A stretch of DNA of 64,000 nucleotides from Caballeronia megalochromosomata (lineage in GTDB: Bacteria; Pseudomonadota; Gammaproteobacteria; Burkholderiales; Burkholderiaceae), in the NCBI GenBank assembly GCA_001580565.1, contig LRBF01000013.1, positions 62,001-126,000 on the forward strand, in the 5' to 3' direction. The notes beneath the pieces are model-generated. The model ran no database searches. It saw only the letters and a list, made by a program, of their open reading frames with translations, and had not been told where the DNA came from. This document shows positions 46,596 to 56,096 of the stretch, piece after piece. The translations under genes and the position numbers were made by a program. Position 1 is the stretch's first letter. Each line of letters starts with the position of its first letter.

Positions 46596-47903
46596 TTGAA
46601 CACAGAAGCCAATGAAAACTGGGTGGCCCGCTCGCTTGCAGCCGTGTGGCATCCGTGCACCCAGATGAAACATCATGAGCGCGTGCCGCTCGTGCCGATC
46701 GCGCGTGGCAAGGGCGCGTGGCTCTACGATCCGCAGGGCAACCGCTATCTCGACGCGATCAGCTCGTGGTGGGTGAACCTCTTCGGCCACGCGAACGACG
46801 ACATCAACCGCGCGCTGAAGGATCAGCTCGACACGCTCGAACACGCGATGCTGGCGGGCTGCACGCACGCGAGCGCCGTCGAACTGGCCGAACGGCTTTC
46901 CGCGCTCACCGGCCGCACGCTCGGTCATGCGTTTTTCGCGTCGGATGGCGCGTCGGCGGTCGAGATCGCGCTGAAGATGAGCTTTCACTTCTGGCGCAAT
47001 CGCGGGCAGGACGAGAAGCGCGAGTTCGCGTGCCTCGCCCACAGCTATCACGGCGAAACGATCGGCGCGCTCGGCGTCACCGATGTCGCCATTTTCAAGG
47101 ACGCTTACGATCCGCTGATCCGTCACGCGCATGTGGTCGCGTCGCCGGCCGAGGTCGGCGTCGATGACGCCATCGCCGCGATGCGCGCGCTCTTCGGGCA
47201 GCGCGCGTCGCAACTCGCGGCAGTGATCGTCGAGCCGCTCGTGCAATGCGCGGCCGGCATGGCCATGTACGACGCGTCGTATCTCACGCAATTGCGCGCG
47301 TTGTGCGACGAATTCGGCGTGCATCTGATCGCCGATGAAATCGCGGTCGGCTGCGGGCGCACCGGTACTTTTTTCGCGTGCCAGCAGGCGGGCATTTGGC
47401 CGGATTTCATTTGCCTGTCGAAGGGCATCAGCGGCGGTTACCTGCCGCTTTCGATCGTCCTGACGCGCGACAAGATCTACGCCGCGTTCTACGACGACGA
47501 CGTCACGCGCGGTTTCCTGCACTCGCATTCGTACACGGGCAATCCGCTCGCGTGCCGCGCCGCGCTGGCGACGCTCGATCTGTTCGAGAGCACGAACGTG
47601 CTCGCGGAGAATCGCCGCAAATCGGCGTTGCTGGGCGAGGCATTGCGGGCGCACTTCGGCAAACACGAGCGCGTGCGCAATCTGCGCCATCGCGGCACGA
47701 TCTTCGCGTTCGATGTCGACATCGACAACAAGACCTTCTCGCGCCGTTTCTTCGCCAACGCGTTGAAGCGCGAACTGCTGATGCGCCCCATCGGCACGAC
47801 GGTCTACATGATGCCGCCGTACATCCTCTCCGACGACGAACTCCTGCTCCTTGCGCAACGCACGCGCGAGACGCTCGACGCCACGCTTGCGGAGGCGGCA
47901 TGA
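46596..47903 (+). CDS. bioA: Adenosylmethionine-8-amino-7-oxononanoate aminotransferase
   Basis: PLP enzyme that makes 7,8-diaminopelargonate using S-adenosylmethionine as amino donor. The product has 435 residues. The PLP lysine is K276 (LSKGISGG) and the pyridine-N aspartate is in LIADEIAVG, matching E. coli K274. The start is TTG at 46596 with GGGAG upstream: no ATG occurs in frame before residue 24, and WHPCTQMK near the N-terminus is essential in the family. The stop overlaps bioF (ATGA). Confidence 0.96.
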   Translation: MNTEANENWVARSLAAVWHPCTQMKHHERVPLVPIARGKGAWLYDPQGNRYLDAISSWWVNLFGHANDDINRALKDQLDTLEHAMLAGCTHASAVELAERLSALTGRTLGHAFFASDGASAVEIALKMSFHFWRNRGQDEKREFACLAHSYHGETIGALGVTDVAIFKDAYDPLIRHAHVVASPAEVGVDDAIAAMRALFGQRASQLAAVIVEPLVQCAAGMAMYDASYLTQLRALCDEFGVHLIADEIAVGCGRTGTFFACQQAGIWPDFICLSKGISGGYLPLSIVLTRDKIYAAFYDDDVTRGFLHSHSYTGNPLACRAALATLDLFESTNVLAENRRKSALLGEALRAHFGKHERVRNLRHRGTIFAFDVDIDNKTFSRRFFANALKRELLMRPIGTTVYMMPPYILSDDELLLLAQRTRETLDATLAEAA

Positions 47904-49090
47904 AGCACACCTCGCAGGCGCTGTACGCAACGCTGAAACAAGGCCTCGCCGATATCGACGCGCGCGGCCTGAGACGCCGCCGCAAGACGATCGACAGCGC
48001 GTGCTCCGCGCACATGACGGTCGATGGCCGCGAGATCGTCGGCTTCGCGAGCAACGACTATCTCGGCCTCGCCGCGCACGAAGCGATTCGCGCGGCGCTG
48101 GCCGAAGGCGCATCGCGCTACGGCGCGGGCAGCGGCGGCTCACATCTGCTCGGCGGCCATTCGCGCGCGCACGCGCAACTCGAAGACGACCTCGCCGCGT
48201 TCTCGGGCGGTTTCGTCGACAATGCGCGCGCGCTCTATTTCAGCACCGGCTACATGGCGAATCTCGCGATCGTGACCGCGCTCGCCGGCCGCGGCACGAT
48301 CGTGTTCTCCGACGCGCTGAACCACGCATCGCTGATCGACGGCGTGCGTCTTTCCCGCGCGGAAACGCAGATCTATCCGCACGCGGACATGGACGCGCTC
48401 GACGCGATGCTCGACGCCTCGCGTGACGACGCCGCGACGAAGCTCATCGTCACCGATACCGTGTTCAGCATGGACGGCGATATCGCACCGCTCGCGCGTC
48501 TCGTCGCGCTAGCGGAAAAATACGGCGCGTGGCTGATCGTCGACGATGCGCACGGCTTCGGCGTGCTCGGCCCGCAAGGGCGCGGCGCGTTGGCGCATTA
48601 CGCGCTGCGCTCGCCGCATCTCGTCTATGTCGGCACGCTCGGCAAGGCGGCGGGCGTCGCGGGCGCGTTCGTCGCGGCGCATGAAACCGTCGTCGAATGG
48701 CTCGTGCAGCGCGCGCGTCCGTATATCTTCACGACGGCGTCGCCGCCCGCGGTCGCGCATGCGGTATCGAAAAGCATCGAAATCATCGCGAGCGGCGAAG
48801 GCGATCAACGACGCGCGCATCTCGCGGCGCTCATCGAGACCACGCGCGCGATGCTCAAACGCACGCGCTGGATGCCCGTCGATTCGCATACCGCCGTGCA
48901 GCCGCTCGTGATCGGCGGCAACGATGAAACACTGGACATCGCCGCCGCGCTCGACAAGCACGGCCTCTGGGTGCCCGCGATCCGTCCGCCGACCGTTCCG
49001 CAAGGCACGTCGCGGCTGCGCATTTCGCTTTCCGCCGCTCACAGCGAGGACGATCTCGCGCGCCTCGATCACGCTCTGAATACGCTATGA
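47900..49090 (+). CDS. bioF: 8-amino-7-oxononanoate synthase
   Basis: PLP enzyme that joins pimeloyl-thioester and alanine. The product has 396 residues. It has [10 protein letters not shown] near the N-terminus, [17 protein letters not shown], the aspartate segment [11 protein letters not shown] and the PLP lysine in [17 protein letters not shown] precedes the ATG. Overlaps bioA and bioD by four bases each, so the three are translationally coupled. Confidence 0.96.
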   Translation: MKHTSQALYATLKQGLADIDARGLRRRRKTIDSACSAHMTVDGREIVGFASNDYLGLAAHEAIRAALAEGASRYGAGSGGSHLLGGHSRAHAQLEDDLAAFSGGFVDNARALYFSTGYMANLAIVTALAGRGTIVFSDALNHASLIDGVRLSRAETQIYPHADMDALDAMLDASRDDAATKLIVTDTVFSMDGDIAPLARLVALAEKYGAWLIVDDAHGFGVLGPQGRGALAHYALRSPHLVYVGTLGKAAGVAGAFVAAHETVVEWLVQRARPYIFTTASPPAVAHAVSKSIEIIASGEGDQRRAHLAALIETTRAMLKRTRWMPVDSHTAVQPLVIGGNDETLDIAAALDKHGLWVPAIRPPTVPQGTSRLRISLSAAHSEDDLARLDHALNTL

Positions 49091-49788
49091 CCGCTTTATC
49101 GTTCTTCGTCGCCGGCACCGATACGGAAATCGGCAAGACGTTCGTCTCCTCCGCGCTGCTGCACGGTTTCGCGCGCGCGGGCCTGCGCGCCGCCGCGATG
49201 AAGCCGATCGCCTCGGGCGCCGTCGAGCGCGACGGCGTGCTGCACAATGACGACGCCGATCAACTCGACGCCGCCGCGACCGTCGCGCTGCCGAACGAGA
49301 TCCGCACGCCGTTCATGATGCGCGAGCCGATCGCGCCGCATATCGCCGCCGCGCGTGAAGGCATCACGCTGAATATCGCGCGGATCGTCGAGGCGCATCG
49401 CTTCGCCATGACGCAGGCGGATATCGTCGTGGTGGAAGGCGTCGGCGGCTTTCGCGTGCCGCTCGACGATACGCGCGACACCGCCGATCTCGCGCTGGCG
49501 CTGAATCTGCCGGTGGTGCTCGTGGTCGGCATGCGGCTCGGCTGCATCAGTCATGCGCTGCTGACCGTGGAAGCCATCGCGTCGCGCGGCCTGACGCTCG
49601 CGGGCTGGGTCGCGAATCGTGTCGATCCGGACATGCTTTATCCGGACGAAAATATCGCAACGCTCAGGCAACGCATCGACGCGCCGCTGATCGGCGTGAT
49701 ACCGCATCTCGCGCCGAACGACGCACGGCGCGCCGCCGATTCGCTCGACATCGGCCTTCTGACAGACCCGCTTCATCGAAAGGATTGA
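49087..49788 (+). CDS. bioD: Dethiobiotin synthetase
   Basis: ATP-dependent carboxylase closing the ureido ring of dethiobiotin. The product has 233 residues. P-loop GTDTEIGKT (10-18), KPIASG with catalytic lysine, and [12 protein letters not shown] for substrate binding. The start overlaps the bioF stop. bioB follows after 4 bases. The C-terminal VGVIPHL segment is typical. Confidence 0.95.
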   Translation: MTALSFFVAGTDTEIGKTFVSSALLHGFARAGLRAAAMKPIASGAVERDGVLHNDDADQLDAAATVALPNEIRTPFMMREPIAPHIAAAREGITLNIARIVEAHRFAMTQADIVVVEGVGGFRVPLDDTRDTADLALALNLPVVLVVGMRLGCISHALLTVEAIASRGLTLAGWVANRVDPDMLYPDENIATLRQRIDAPLIGVIPHLAPNDARRAADSLDIGLLTDPLHRKD

Positions 49789-49792
49789 CCTC

Positions 49793-50833
49793 ATGACACA
49801 GCAAACCGCCGCAGAGACCACTTCCACGACCACGCCGCAACCGATGCAGCGCTGGCGCGTCGCCGATGTCGTCGCACTCTACGACTTGCCGTTCAACGAT
49901 CTGCTGTATCGCGCGCAGACCGTGCATCGCGAAAATTTCGATCCGAACGCGGTGCAGCTTTCGACGCTGCTCTCGATCAAGACGGGCGGCTGCGAGGAAG
50001 ATTGCGCGTATTGTCCGCAGTCGGTGCATCACGACACCGGTCTCAAGGCCGAAAAACTGATGGACGTCGACGAAGTCCTGAAGGCCGCCGAAGTCGCGAA
50101 GAGCAACGGCGCGACGCGCTTCTGCATGGGCGCGGCATGGCGCAATCCGAAGGATCGCCATCTGGAGCCCATCAAGGACATGATTCGCGGCGTCAAGGCG
50201 ATGGGCCTCGAAACCTGTGTGACGCTCGGCATGCTGGAAGCGCATCAGGCGCAAGGGCTGCGAGACGCGGGCCTCGATTACTACAACCACAATCTCGATA
50301 CGTCGCCGGAGTTCTACGGCCAGATCATCTCGACGCGCACGTATCAGGATCGTCTCGACACGCTCGAACACGTGCGCGATGCGGGCATCAATGTGTGCTG
50401 CGGCGGGATCGTCGGCATGGGCGAATCGCGGCGCGAGCGCGCGGGGCTGATCTCCCAGCTCGCGAATATGGAGCCGTATCCGGAATCGGTGCCGATCAAC
50501 AATCTCGTGCAGGTCGCGGGCACGCCGCTCACCGGCGTCGACGCACTCGATCCGTTCGAGTTCGTGCGCACGATCGCGGTCGCGCGCATCACGATGCCGA
50601 AAGCGATGGTGCGTCTCTCCGCCGGCCGCGAACAGATGGACGAAGCGCTGCAGGCGCTGTGCTTCGCCGCCGGCGCGAATTCGATCTTCTATGGCGACCA
50701 GCTTCTGACGACGAGCAACCCGCAAGCCGAAGCGGATCGCAAACTCATCGAGCGTCTCGGCATGCGCGCGGAGTCTGCGCAGAACGTCGGCGTCGAAAGC
50801 ACGGAGCGTTCGTGCGGGCACGGTCACGCATGA
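49793..50833 (+). CDS. bioB: Biotin synthase
   Basis: Radical-SAM enzyme that inserts sulfur into dethiobiotin. The product has 346 residues. The [4Fe-4S] motif is C67-x3-C71-x2-C74 ([10 protein letters not shown]); the [2Fe-2S] ligands lie in [17 protein letters not shown] and the downstream CCGG. A ~20-residue Thr/Gln-rich N-terminal extension precedes the core. AAGGA precedes the ATG. The stop overlaps the ghrA start (ATGA). Confidence 0.97.
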   Translation: MTQQTAAETTSTTTPQPMQRWRVADVVALYDLPFNDLLYRAQTVHRENFDPNAVQLSTLLSIKTGGCEEDCAYCPQSVHHDTGLKAEKLMDVDEVLKAAEVAKSNGATRFCMGAAWRNPKDRHLEPIKDMIRGVKAMGLETCVTLGMLEAHQAQGLRDAGLDYYNHNLDTSPEFYGQIISTRTYQDRLDTLEHVRDAGINVCCGGIVGMGESRRERAGLISQLANMEPYPESVPINNLVQVAGTPLTGVDALDPFEFVRTIAVARITMPKAMVRLSAGREQMDEALQALCFAAGANSIFYGDQLLTTSNPQAEADRKLIERLGMRAESAQNVGVESTERSCGHGHA

Positions 50834-51771
50834 AAATCATCTTCTACGAAAAGGGCGCCGATCTCGACGCATGGCTCGGCGGTCTGCGGCGCGAACTGCC
50901 GGACGCGGACCTGCGTGTGTGGGAGCCGGGCGACACCGCGCCCGCCGATTACGCGATCGTCTGGCGCGCGCCGCGCGAACTCTTCGCGAATCGTCCCGAT
51001 CTGCAGGCCGTGTTCAATCTCGGCGCGGGCGTCGATGCGATTCTCGATGTCGAACGCAAGGAACCCGGCACGTTGCCGCCGAACGCGAAGCTCGTGCGTC
51101 TCGAAGATACGGGCATGGCGCAGCAGATGGTCGAATACGCGACGTACTGCGTGCTGCGCTATCTGCGCCGTTTCGACGAATACGACGCGCTGCAGCGTGC
51201 CGGCCGCTGGGAAAAGCTGCCGCAGCACGCGCGCGAGTCATTCACCGTCGGCGTGCTCGGGCTTGGCGTGCTGGGCGCTGAAGTCGCAAAGGGATTGCTG
51301 AAACTCGGCGTGCCCGTGCGTGGCTACAGCCGCTCGCCGAAGACGATCGAAGGCGTGCAGGTTTTCGCGGGCCCGGACCGGTTCGATGCGTTTCTCGACG
51401 GCGTGAAGGTGCTCATCAATCTGCTGCCGCATACGCCCGACACCGAAGGCATTCTGAATACGCGCACGTTCGCGAAGCTCGCGCGCGGCGCGTATCTCGT
51501 GAACGTCGCGCGCGGCCCGCATCTCGTGGATGCCGACCTTCTCGCCGCGCTCGACGCCGGCCAGATCGCCGCCGCCACGCTCGATGTCTTCCACACGGAA
51601 CCGCTGCCGCCGGATCATCCGTTCTGGACGCATCCGCGCGTGTCGGTGACGCCGCACATTTCGGCGGAAACGCTGCGCGACGAAAGCATCGTGCAGATCG
51701 CCGGCAAGATCAAAGCGCTCGCGCGCGGCGAGCCGATCAGCGGCATCGTCGATTTCAGGCGCGGATACTGA
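50830..51771 (+). CDS. ghrA: Glyoxylate/hydroxypyruvate reductase A
   Basis: D-2-hydroxyacid dehydrogenase of 313 residues. Cofactor loop GLGVLG (144-149); catalytic triad R228, E257 and H276, matching E. coli GhrA R227, E256 and H275. It is coupled to bioB by a 4-base overlap, so it is the last gene of the biotin operon here, although it has no known role in biotin synthesis. Its product likely clears glyoxylate or hydroxypyruvate. Confidence 0.93.
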   Translation: MKIIFYEKGADLDAWLGGLRRELPDADLRVWEPGDTAPADYAIVWRAPRELFANRPDLQAVFNLGAGVDAILDVERKEPGTLPPNAKLVRLEDTGMAQQMVEYATYCVLRYLRRFDEYDALQRAGRWEKLPQHARESFTVGVLGLGVLGAEVAKGLLKLGVPVRGYSRSPKTIEGVQVFAGPDRFDAFLDGVKVLINLLPHTPDTEGILNTRTFAKLARGAYLVNVARGPHLVDADLLAALDAGQIAAATLDVFHTEPLPPDHPFWTHPRVSVTPHISAETLRDESIVQIAGKIKALARGEPISGIVDFRRGY

Positions 51772-51775
51772 ACGA

Positions 51776-51800
51776 ATCGCATCGCATCGCATCGCATCGC
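51776..51800. repeat. Pentanucleotide tandem repeat (ATCGC)5
   Basis: Five perfect copies of ATCGC lie in the 47-base gap between ghrA and the HMG-CoA lyase gene, ending 10 bases before its AGGGAG ribosome site. Copy number could change by strand slippage and alter the leader. Confidence 0.9.
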
Positions 51801-51818
51801 AAATAAAGGGAGACAGCC

Positions 51819-52742
51819 ATGATTCCGTCAAAAGTGAAAATCGTCGAAGTCGGGCCGCGCGACGGCCTGCAGAACGAAAAGGAGTTCGTGCCCACCGAAA
51901 TCAAGATCGAGCTCGTAAACCGGCTCGCGCGCGCGGGCGTCGTGAATGTGGAATCTACGTCGTTCGTGTCGCCCAAATGGGTGCCGCAAATGGCCGACGC
52001 CACCGCCGTGATGGCCGGCATCGAGCGCCGCCCGGGCACGATCTACTCGGTGCTGACGCCGAACCTGCGCGGCTTCGAAGGCGCGCTCGAAGCGAAGGCC
52101 GACGAGATCGTGATCTTCGGCGCGGCGAGCGAGGCGTTCTCGCAGAAGAACATCAACTGCAGCATCGCGGAGAGCATCGCGCGCTTCGAGCCGGTCGCGA
52201 AAGCCGCGAAGGACGCGGGCATGCGCCTGCGCGGCAGCATCTCGTGCGCGCTCGGCTGCCCGTATCAGGGCGAAGTGAGCATCGAGTCGGTGGTGGATGT
52301 GGTCGAGCGCATGAAGGCGCTCGGCTGCGATGAAATCGACATCGCGGATACGATCGGCGTCGGCACGCCCAAACGCACGCGCGAAGTGCTCGCGGCGGCG
52401 CAGAAGGTGTTTCCGCGCGAGCGGCTTTCCGGGCACTTCCACGACACGTACGGGCAGGCCATCGGCAATATCTATGCGGCGCTGCTCGAAGGCATCGAGA
52501 TCTTCCACGCGTCGGTGGCGGGTCTCGGCGGCTGTCCGTATGCAAAGGGCGCGACGGGGAATGTCGCGACCGAAGACGTCGTCTATCTGATGAACGGGCT
52601 CGGCATCGAGACGGGCGTCGATCTCGATCAGCTTGTCGATATCGGCGATTTCATTTCGCGCGCGATCGGCAAACCGAGTTCGTCGCGCGCGGGCAAGGCA
52701 ATCTTCACGAAGAAGCGCGACGGCGCGGCCGCCTGCGTCTAA
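51819..52742 (+). CDS. mvaB: Hydroxymethylglutaryl-CoA lyase
   Basis: TIM-barrel enzyme splitting HMG-CoA into acetyl-CoA and acetoacetate, the last step of leucine breakdown. The product has 307 residues. EVGPRDGLQNE (catalytic R14, D15), metal ligands H206 and H208 (GHFHDTYG) and the catalytic cysteine C239 in GLGGCPYAKGATGN. AGGGAG precedes the ATG. No other leucine-degradation genes are adjacent; the thiolase ~10 kb upstream could use the acetoacetate made here. Confidence 0.96.
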   Translation: MIPSKVKIVEVGPRDGLQNEKEFVPTEIKIELVNRLARAGVVNVESTSFVSPKWVPQMADATAVMAGIERRPGTIYSVLTPNLRGFEGALEAKADEIVIFGAASEAFSQKNINCSIAESIARFEPVAKAAKDAGMRLRGSISCALGCPYQGEVSIESVVDVVERMKALGCDEIDIADTIGVGTPKRTREVLAAAQKVFPRERLSGHFHDTYGQAIGNIYAALLEGIEIFHASVAGLGGCPYAKGATGNVATEDVVYLMNGLGIETGVDLDQLVDIGDFISRAIGKPSSSRAGKAIFTKKRDGAAACV

Positions 52743-52755
52743 AAAAGGGAACACG

Positions 52756-53253
52756 ATGACCGACCACTTACCCGATTCCGCGCGCCGCGTCGCGCTGTTG
52801 CTGAAGGAACGCGGCCATCCGCACGACGTCGTGATGCTGCCCGAAACCGGCAAGACGTCGGCTGAAGCCGCTGCCGGTCTGGGCTGCGCGGTCGCGCAGA
52901 TCGCCAAGTCGATCCTCTTTCGCCGCAAGGAAGACGACGCGCCCGTGCTCGTGATCGCGAGCGGCGCGAATCGCGTCGATGAGGCGAAGGTCGCGGCGCG
53001 CGTCGGCGCACTGGGGCGCGCGGATGCGAAGTTCGTGCGCGAGAAAACCGGCTACGCGATCGGCGGCGTGTGCCCGATCGGTCACGCGGTCGAGCCGGTC
53101 ACGCTCATCGACGAAGATCTGCTCGCGCTCGACAGTCTCTGGGCCGCGGCCGGGCATCCGCATGCCGTGTTCAACCTGTCGCCGCAAGAGCTGATCGAGC
53201 TGACCGGCGCGCCGGTCGTGGACGTCGCCTTGCGCGAGACTGCCGAGTCATGA
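52756..53253 (+). CDS. YbaK/EbsC-family protein (aminoacyl-tRNA deacylase-like)
   Basis: Trans-editing domain protein of 165 residues that probably hydrolyses mischarged aminoacyl-tRNA. Motifs: TSAEAAAGLGCAVAQIAKSILFR, VIASGANRVDEAKVA and GYAIGGVCPIGH. It is closest to the YbaK/ProX branch by these motifs. AAGGGA precedes the ATG. The stop overlaps the start of the DUF1289-MaoC gene (ATGA). Confidence 0.9.
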   Translation: MTDHLPDSARRVALLLKERGHPHDVVMLPETGKTSAEAAAGLGCAVAQIAKSILFRRKEDDAPVLVIASGANRVDEAKVAARVGALGRADAKFVREKTGYAIGGVCPIGHAVEPVTLIDEDLLALDSLWAAAGHPHAVFNLSPQELIELTGAPVVDVALRETAES

Positions 53254-53846
53254 CAGACGTGGCGTCGCCGTGCGTCGACGTCTGCCGCATGAACCCGGAA
53301 ACGGGCTTCTGCGACGGCTGCTTTCGCACCATCGACGAAATCGCCGCGTGGGCCGCCTGCGACGATGACACGAAGCGCGCGGTGCTGGCGCGCGTCGAAA
53401 GCCGCCGCCAGGGCGCGCGCGTCGTGACCATCGGTGAATCGTTCGAAGCGACGCTCGCGCTGCCGCCCGATTCCATCAAGCACTTCGCCACCCTCGTCAA
53501 CGATCTCAACCCGTTGCATCACGACGACGCCTACGCGCGCGCAAGCCGCTTCGGCTCGCTGATCGCATCCGGCACGCAGCCGACCGCGCATCTGATGGCC
53601 ATGCTCGCCGCCCATTTCTCGCGCGACGCGCAGCCGCTGGGCCTCGAATTCGGCATCCGGCTGACGCGCGCGGTGAAGGCAAACGACGTGCTCACGATGT
53701 TCTGGCGCGTCAACGAAGCGAAGTGGAAAGCGAGCCTCGCCGGCGATCTCGTGAAGCTCGAAGGCGGCGCGCGCAATCAGCACGGCGAGACGGTGATGAA
53801 GGCGACGGCGACCATCGTCGTGATGCCGAAGGAGCCACGCGCGTGA
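53250..53846 (+). CDS. DUF1289 - MaoC-like hot-dog fusion protein
   Basis: A 198-residue two-domain protein. Residues ~5-53 are DUF1289, with four cysteines C8, C12, C21 and C24 (SPCVDVCRMNPETGFCDGC), a likely metal or Fe-S site. Residues ~57-198 are a MaoC-type hot-dog domain with the hydratase-like motif NDLNPLHHDD (85-92) and the family GTQPTAHL turn. The frame runs through without a stop. An internal GTG at 53424 could in principle start a separate MaoC protein, but it has no ribosome site. Start and stop both overlap neighbours, so YbaK, fusion and MBL genes form one coupled unit. Confidence 0.82.
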   Translation: MTDVASPCVDVCRMNPETGFCDGCFRTIDEIAAWAACDDDTKRAVLARVESRRQGARVVTIGESFEATLALPPDSIKHFATLVNDLNPLHHDDAYARASRFGSLIASGTQPTAHLMAMLAAHFSRDAQPLGLEFGIRLTRAVKANDVLTMFWRVNEAKWKASLAGDLVKLEGGARNQHGETVMKATATIVVMPKEPRA

Positions 53847-54754
53847 AGGCGCTTCCGGAATCCATGACGGTATTCGAGCGCGGCTGGCTTTCGTCGAACA
53901 ATGTGCTCTTCGCGAGCGACGAAGGCACCGCGATCGTCGACACGGGCTACGCCTCGCACGCGCCGCAGACGCTCGCGCTCGTGAAGCAGAAGCTCGGCGC
54001 GCGCAGGCTCGATCTGATCGTCAACACGCATCTGCATTCGGATCATTGCGGCGGCAACGCGCTGCTGCAGGAGAACTACGCGTGCGGCACGCTGATTCCG
54101 GCGAGCGAAGCGCACGCCGTGCTCGCGTGGGACGAGGAAGCGCTGACGTTTCGCGCGACCGGCCAGCGCTGCGACCGCTTTAGTTGCACGGATACGATCG
54201 AACACGGCGCGACGCTCGCGCTCGGCGGTTTCGACTGGACCGTGCTCGGCGCGCCGGGCCACGATCCGCATTCGCTGATGCTGCATTGCCCGGAGATGCG
54301 CGTGCTCATCAGCGCCGACGCGCTGTGGGAAAACGGCTTCGGCGTGATCTTTCCCGAACTGGAAGGCGACAGCGGTTTCGCTGAAGAACGCGCGGTGCTC
54401 GAACTGATCTCGACGCTCGACGTCGATGTCGTGATTCCCGGCCACGGCGCGCCGTTCACGGATGTCGCGCGCGCGCTCGATGTCGCTTCGTCGCGGCTCG
54501 ATTACCTGCAGGCCGATCCCGCGCGCAACGCGAAGAACGCGCTCAAGGTGCTGATCGTCTTCAAGCTGATGGAAGTGCGCGCGATGTCCTTCGACGCCGT
54601 GCTCGCGATGACCGGCCAGGCCCGCGCGATGCGCGCCGCCGCCGATGCGCTCGCGTCGCCGAACGAACGTCGAACGCTCATCGAAAATATCGTGGGGGAA
54701 CTGGCGCGCGGCGGCTCGGTGAAGGTGAGCGGCGAAACCGTGTCGGCGGCCTGA
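53843..54754 (+). CDS. MBL-fold metallo-hydrolase
   Basis: Metallo-beta-lactamase-fold enzyme of 303 residues. Metal motif N-T-H63-L-H65-S-D67-H68, then GAPGHDPHS and VIPGHGAPF for the remaining ligands. The start is GTG at 53843, overlapping the preceding stop, with AAGGAG eight bases upstream. It is shorter and clearly distinct from the MBL protein at 36.7 kb. A C-terminal helical tail (~230-303) follows. Substrate unknown; thioesters would suit its hot-dog neighbour. Confidence 0.88.
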   Translation: MKALPESMTVFERGWLSSNNVLFASDEGTAIVDTGYASHAPQTLALVKQKLGARRLDLIVNTHLHSDHCGGNALLQENYACGTLIPASEAHAVLAWDEEALTFRATGQRCDRFSCTDTIEHGATLALGGFDWTVLGAPGHDPHSLMLHCPEMRVLISADALWENGFGVIFPELEGDSGFAEERAVLELISTLDVDVVIPGHGAPFTDVARALDVASSRLDYLQADPARNAKNALKVLIVFKLMEVRAMSFDAVLAMTGQARAMRAAADALASPNERRTLIENIVGELARGGSVKVSGETVSAA

Positions 54755-54780
54755 ATCAGACCGGCTCCAACCGGACGCGC

Positions 54781-54814
54781 AAAAGAAAGCCGCTTGTCAG
54801 CTACGGCAAGCGGC
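54781..54814 (-). terminator. Terminator of the fluoroacetate-dehalogenase-like gene
   Basis: GCCGCTTG (54789-54796) and CAAGCGGC (54807-54814) form an 8-bp stem followed on the minus strand by TTTCTTTT. It lies ~130 bases past the minus-strand hydrolase stop. Confidence 0.7.
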
Positions 54815-54942
54815 AGAATCAATTGGACGTGATCAACGTCCGACGTATCGTAACGCGACGCTATTTCACGTGCATCGGTGCTTTCCCTACAAAATTTTAA
54901 CGATCACCTGAATTCGCGTAAGACCCAATGCCGGCGCGGGTT

Positions 54943-55833
54943 TCAGGGCGCATCGGCCTCGAAGAAGGCGAGCATTTCCGCGAGCAGCATGTCGGGCTGC
55001 TCCTCGGGAATGTAATGTCCGCACGGCAGCGCGCGGCCGCTCACGTCGCGCGCGACGCGCCGCCATTCTTCGAGCGCGTCGAAGCTTCGTTCGATCACGC
55101 CTTCCTGTCCCCACAGCACGCGCAGCGGGCACGCGACCTTCAGCCCGCGCTCGAGATCAGCGCGATCGTGCTCCAGATCGATGCCGGCCGACGCTCGATA
55201 GTCCTCGCACATCGCGAAGATCGCACCGGGCGATGCGAGCGCGTCGCGGTAGGCCTGCAACGCATGCGGCGCAAACGGCGCGAGCCCCGCATGACGGTTG
55301 CCCATCACGCGATCGATATACGCGCTCGGATTGCCGCCGATCAGCAACTCGGGCAGCGGCGACGGCTGAATCAGGAAGAACCAGTGGAAGTACGCGGTCG
55401 CGAAGGCGCGGTCGGTCGCTTCGTACATCGCGAGCGTCGGCGCGATATCGAGCAGCATCAGGCGATCGACGGCATCGGGAAAGTCCATCGCCATCCGATG
55501 CGCGACGCGCGCGCCGCGATCGTGCGCGCAGACGAGAAAATGCTCGAAACCGAAGTGGCGCATCACGGCGACCTGATCGGCGGCCATCGCGCGCTTCGAA
55601 TACGGCGTGTGATGCGCGTCGCTCTTCGGCTTGCCCGACGCGCCGTAGCCGCGCAGATCCGTGGCGATCACGGTGAAGTGTTTCGCGAGATCGCCGGCGC
55701 ACTTGTGCCAGATCTCGTGCGTTTGCGGGTGGCCGTGCATGAGAAGCAGCGGCGGCCCGTCACCGCCCTTCATCCCGACGATTTCGACGCCCCCTGCATC
55801 GACGCGAAACGGCTCGTAGTCTCCAAAAGACAT
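54943..55833 (-). CDS. Alpha/beta hydrolase, fluoroacetate-dehalogenase type
   Basis: A 296-residue alpha/beta hydrolase. The nucleophile is aspartate, not serine: CAHDRGAR gives D105, R106 and R109. The other residues known from fluoroacetate dehalogenases are all present: D129, H150-W151 (the halide site, in YFHWFFLIQPSPLPE), Y212 (MCEDYRAS) and H273 (CGHYIPEE). These match RPA1163 D110, R111, R114, D134, H155, W156, Y219 and H280. The enzyme should release halide from haloacetates, possibly fluoride. It is divergent from the nitronate monooxygenase gene. Activity on fluoroacetate is inferred. Confidence 0.87.
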   Translation of the reverse strand: MSFGDYEPFRVDAGGVEIVGMKGGDGPPLLLMHGHPQTHEIWHKCAGDLAKHFTVIATDLRGYGASGKPKSDAHHTPYSKRAMAADQVAVMRHFGFEHFLVCAHDRGARVAHRMAMDFPDAVDRLMLLDIAPTLAMYEATDRAFATAYFHWFFLIQPSPLPELLIGGNPSAYIDRVMGNRHAGLAPFAPHALQAYRDALASPGAIFAMCEDYRASAGIDLEHDRADLERGLKVACPLRVLWGQEGVIERSFDALEEWRRVARDVSGRALPCGHYIPEEQPDMLLAEMLAFFEADAP

Positions 55834-55969
55834 GATGTTTTCTTGTTCGTGGCGTTGCGGATCATTGTAGGCGCGCTCGCGCGATGGCTCATGCGCCGAA
55901 GGGCGTGCAAACGTGGAAACCGAAGACTTCCTCGGGAAATGGCGAATATCTCAAAAAAGAGGTCGCGCT

Positions 55970-55989
55970 TATAATCGAACGATCGTTCG
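55970..55989. promoter_or_regulatory. TetR-type operator abutting a -10 box
   Basis: CGAACGATCGTTCG (55976-55989) is a perfect 14-bp palindrome of the kind bound by TetR-family repressors. It directly follows TATAAT (55970-55975), a perfect -10 toward the nitronate monooxygenase. The -35 is weak. No TetR gene is in view. Confidence 0.62.
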
Positions 55990-56096
55990 CTGTTCTGGTG
56001 CATGCGCTGTCGGAAAAGTCACCGCGCGTGCCGGATTCAGCGCCAGTTCGTAGAATGCTTTCAAAGCTGACCGGACACATTCTGGAGATTCGCGCC

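Noticed and set aside
53424..53846. Separate MaoC gene starting at the internal GTG
   Set aside because: No ribosome site before the GTG and an uninterrupted frame with DUF1289, so a fusion is preferred.
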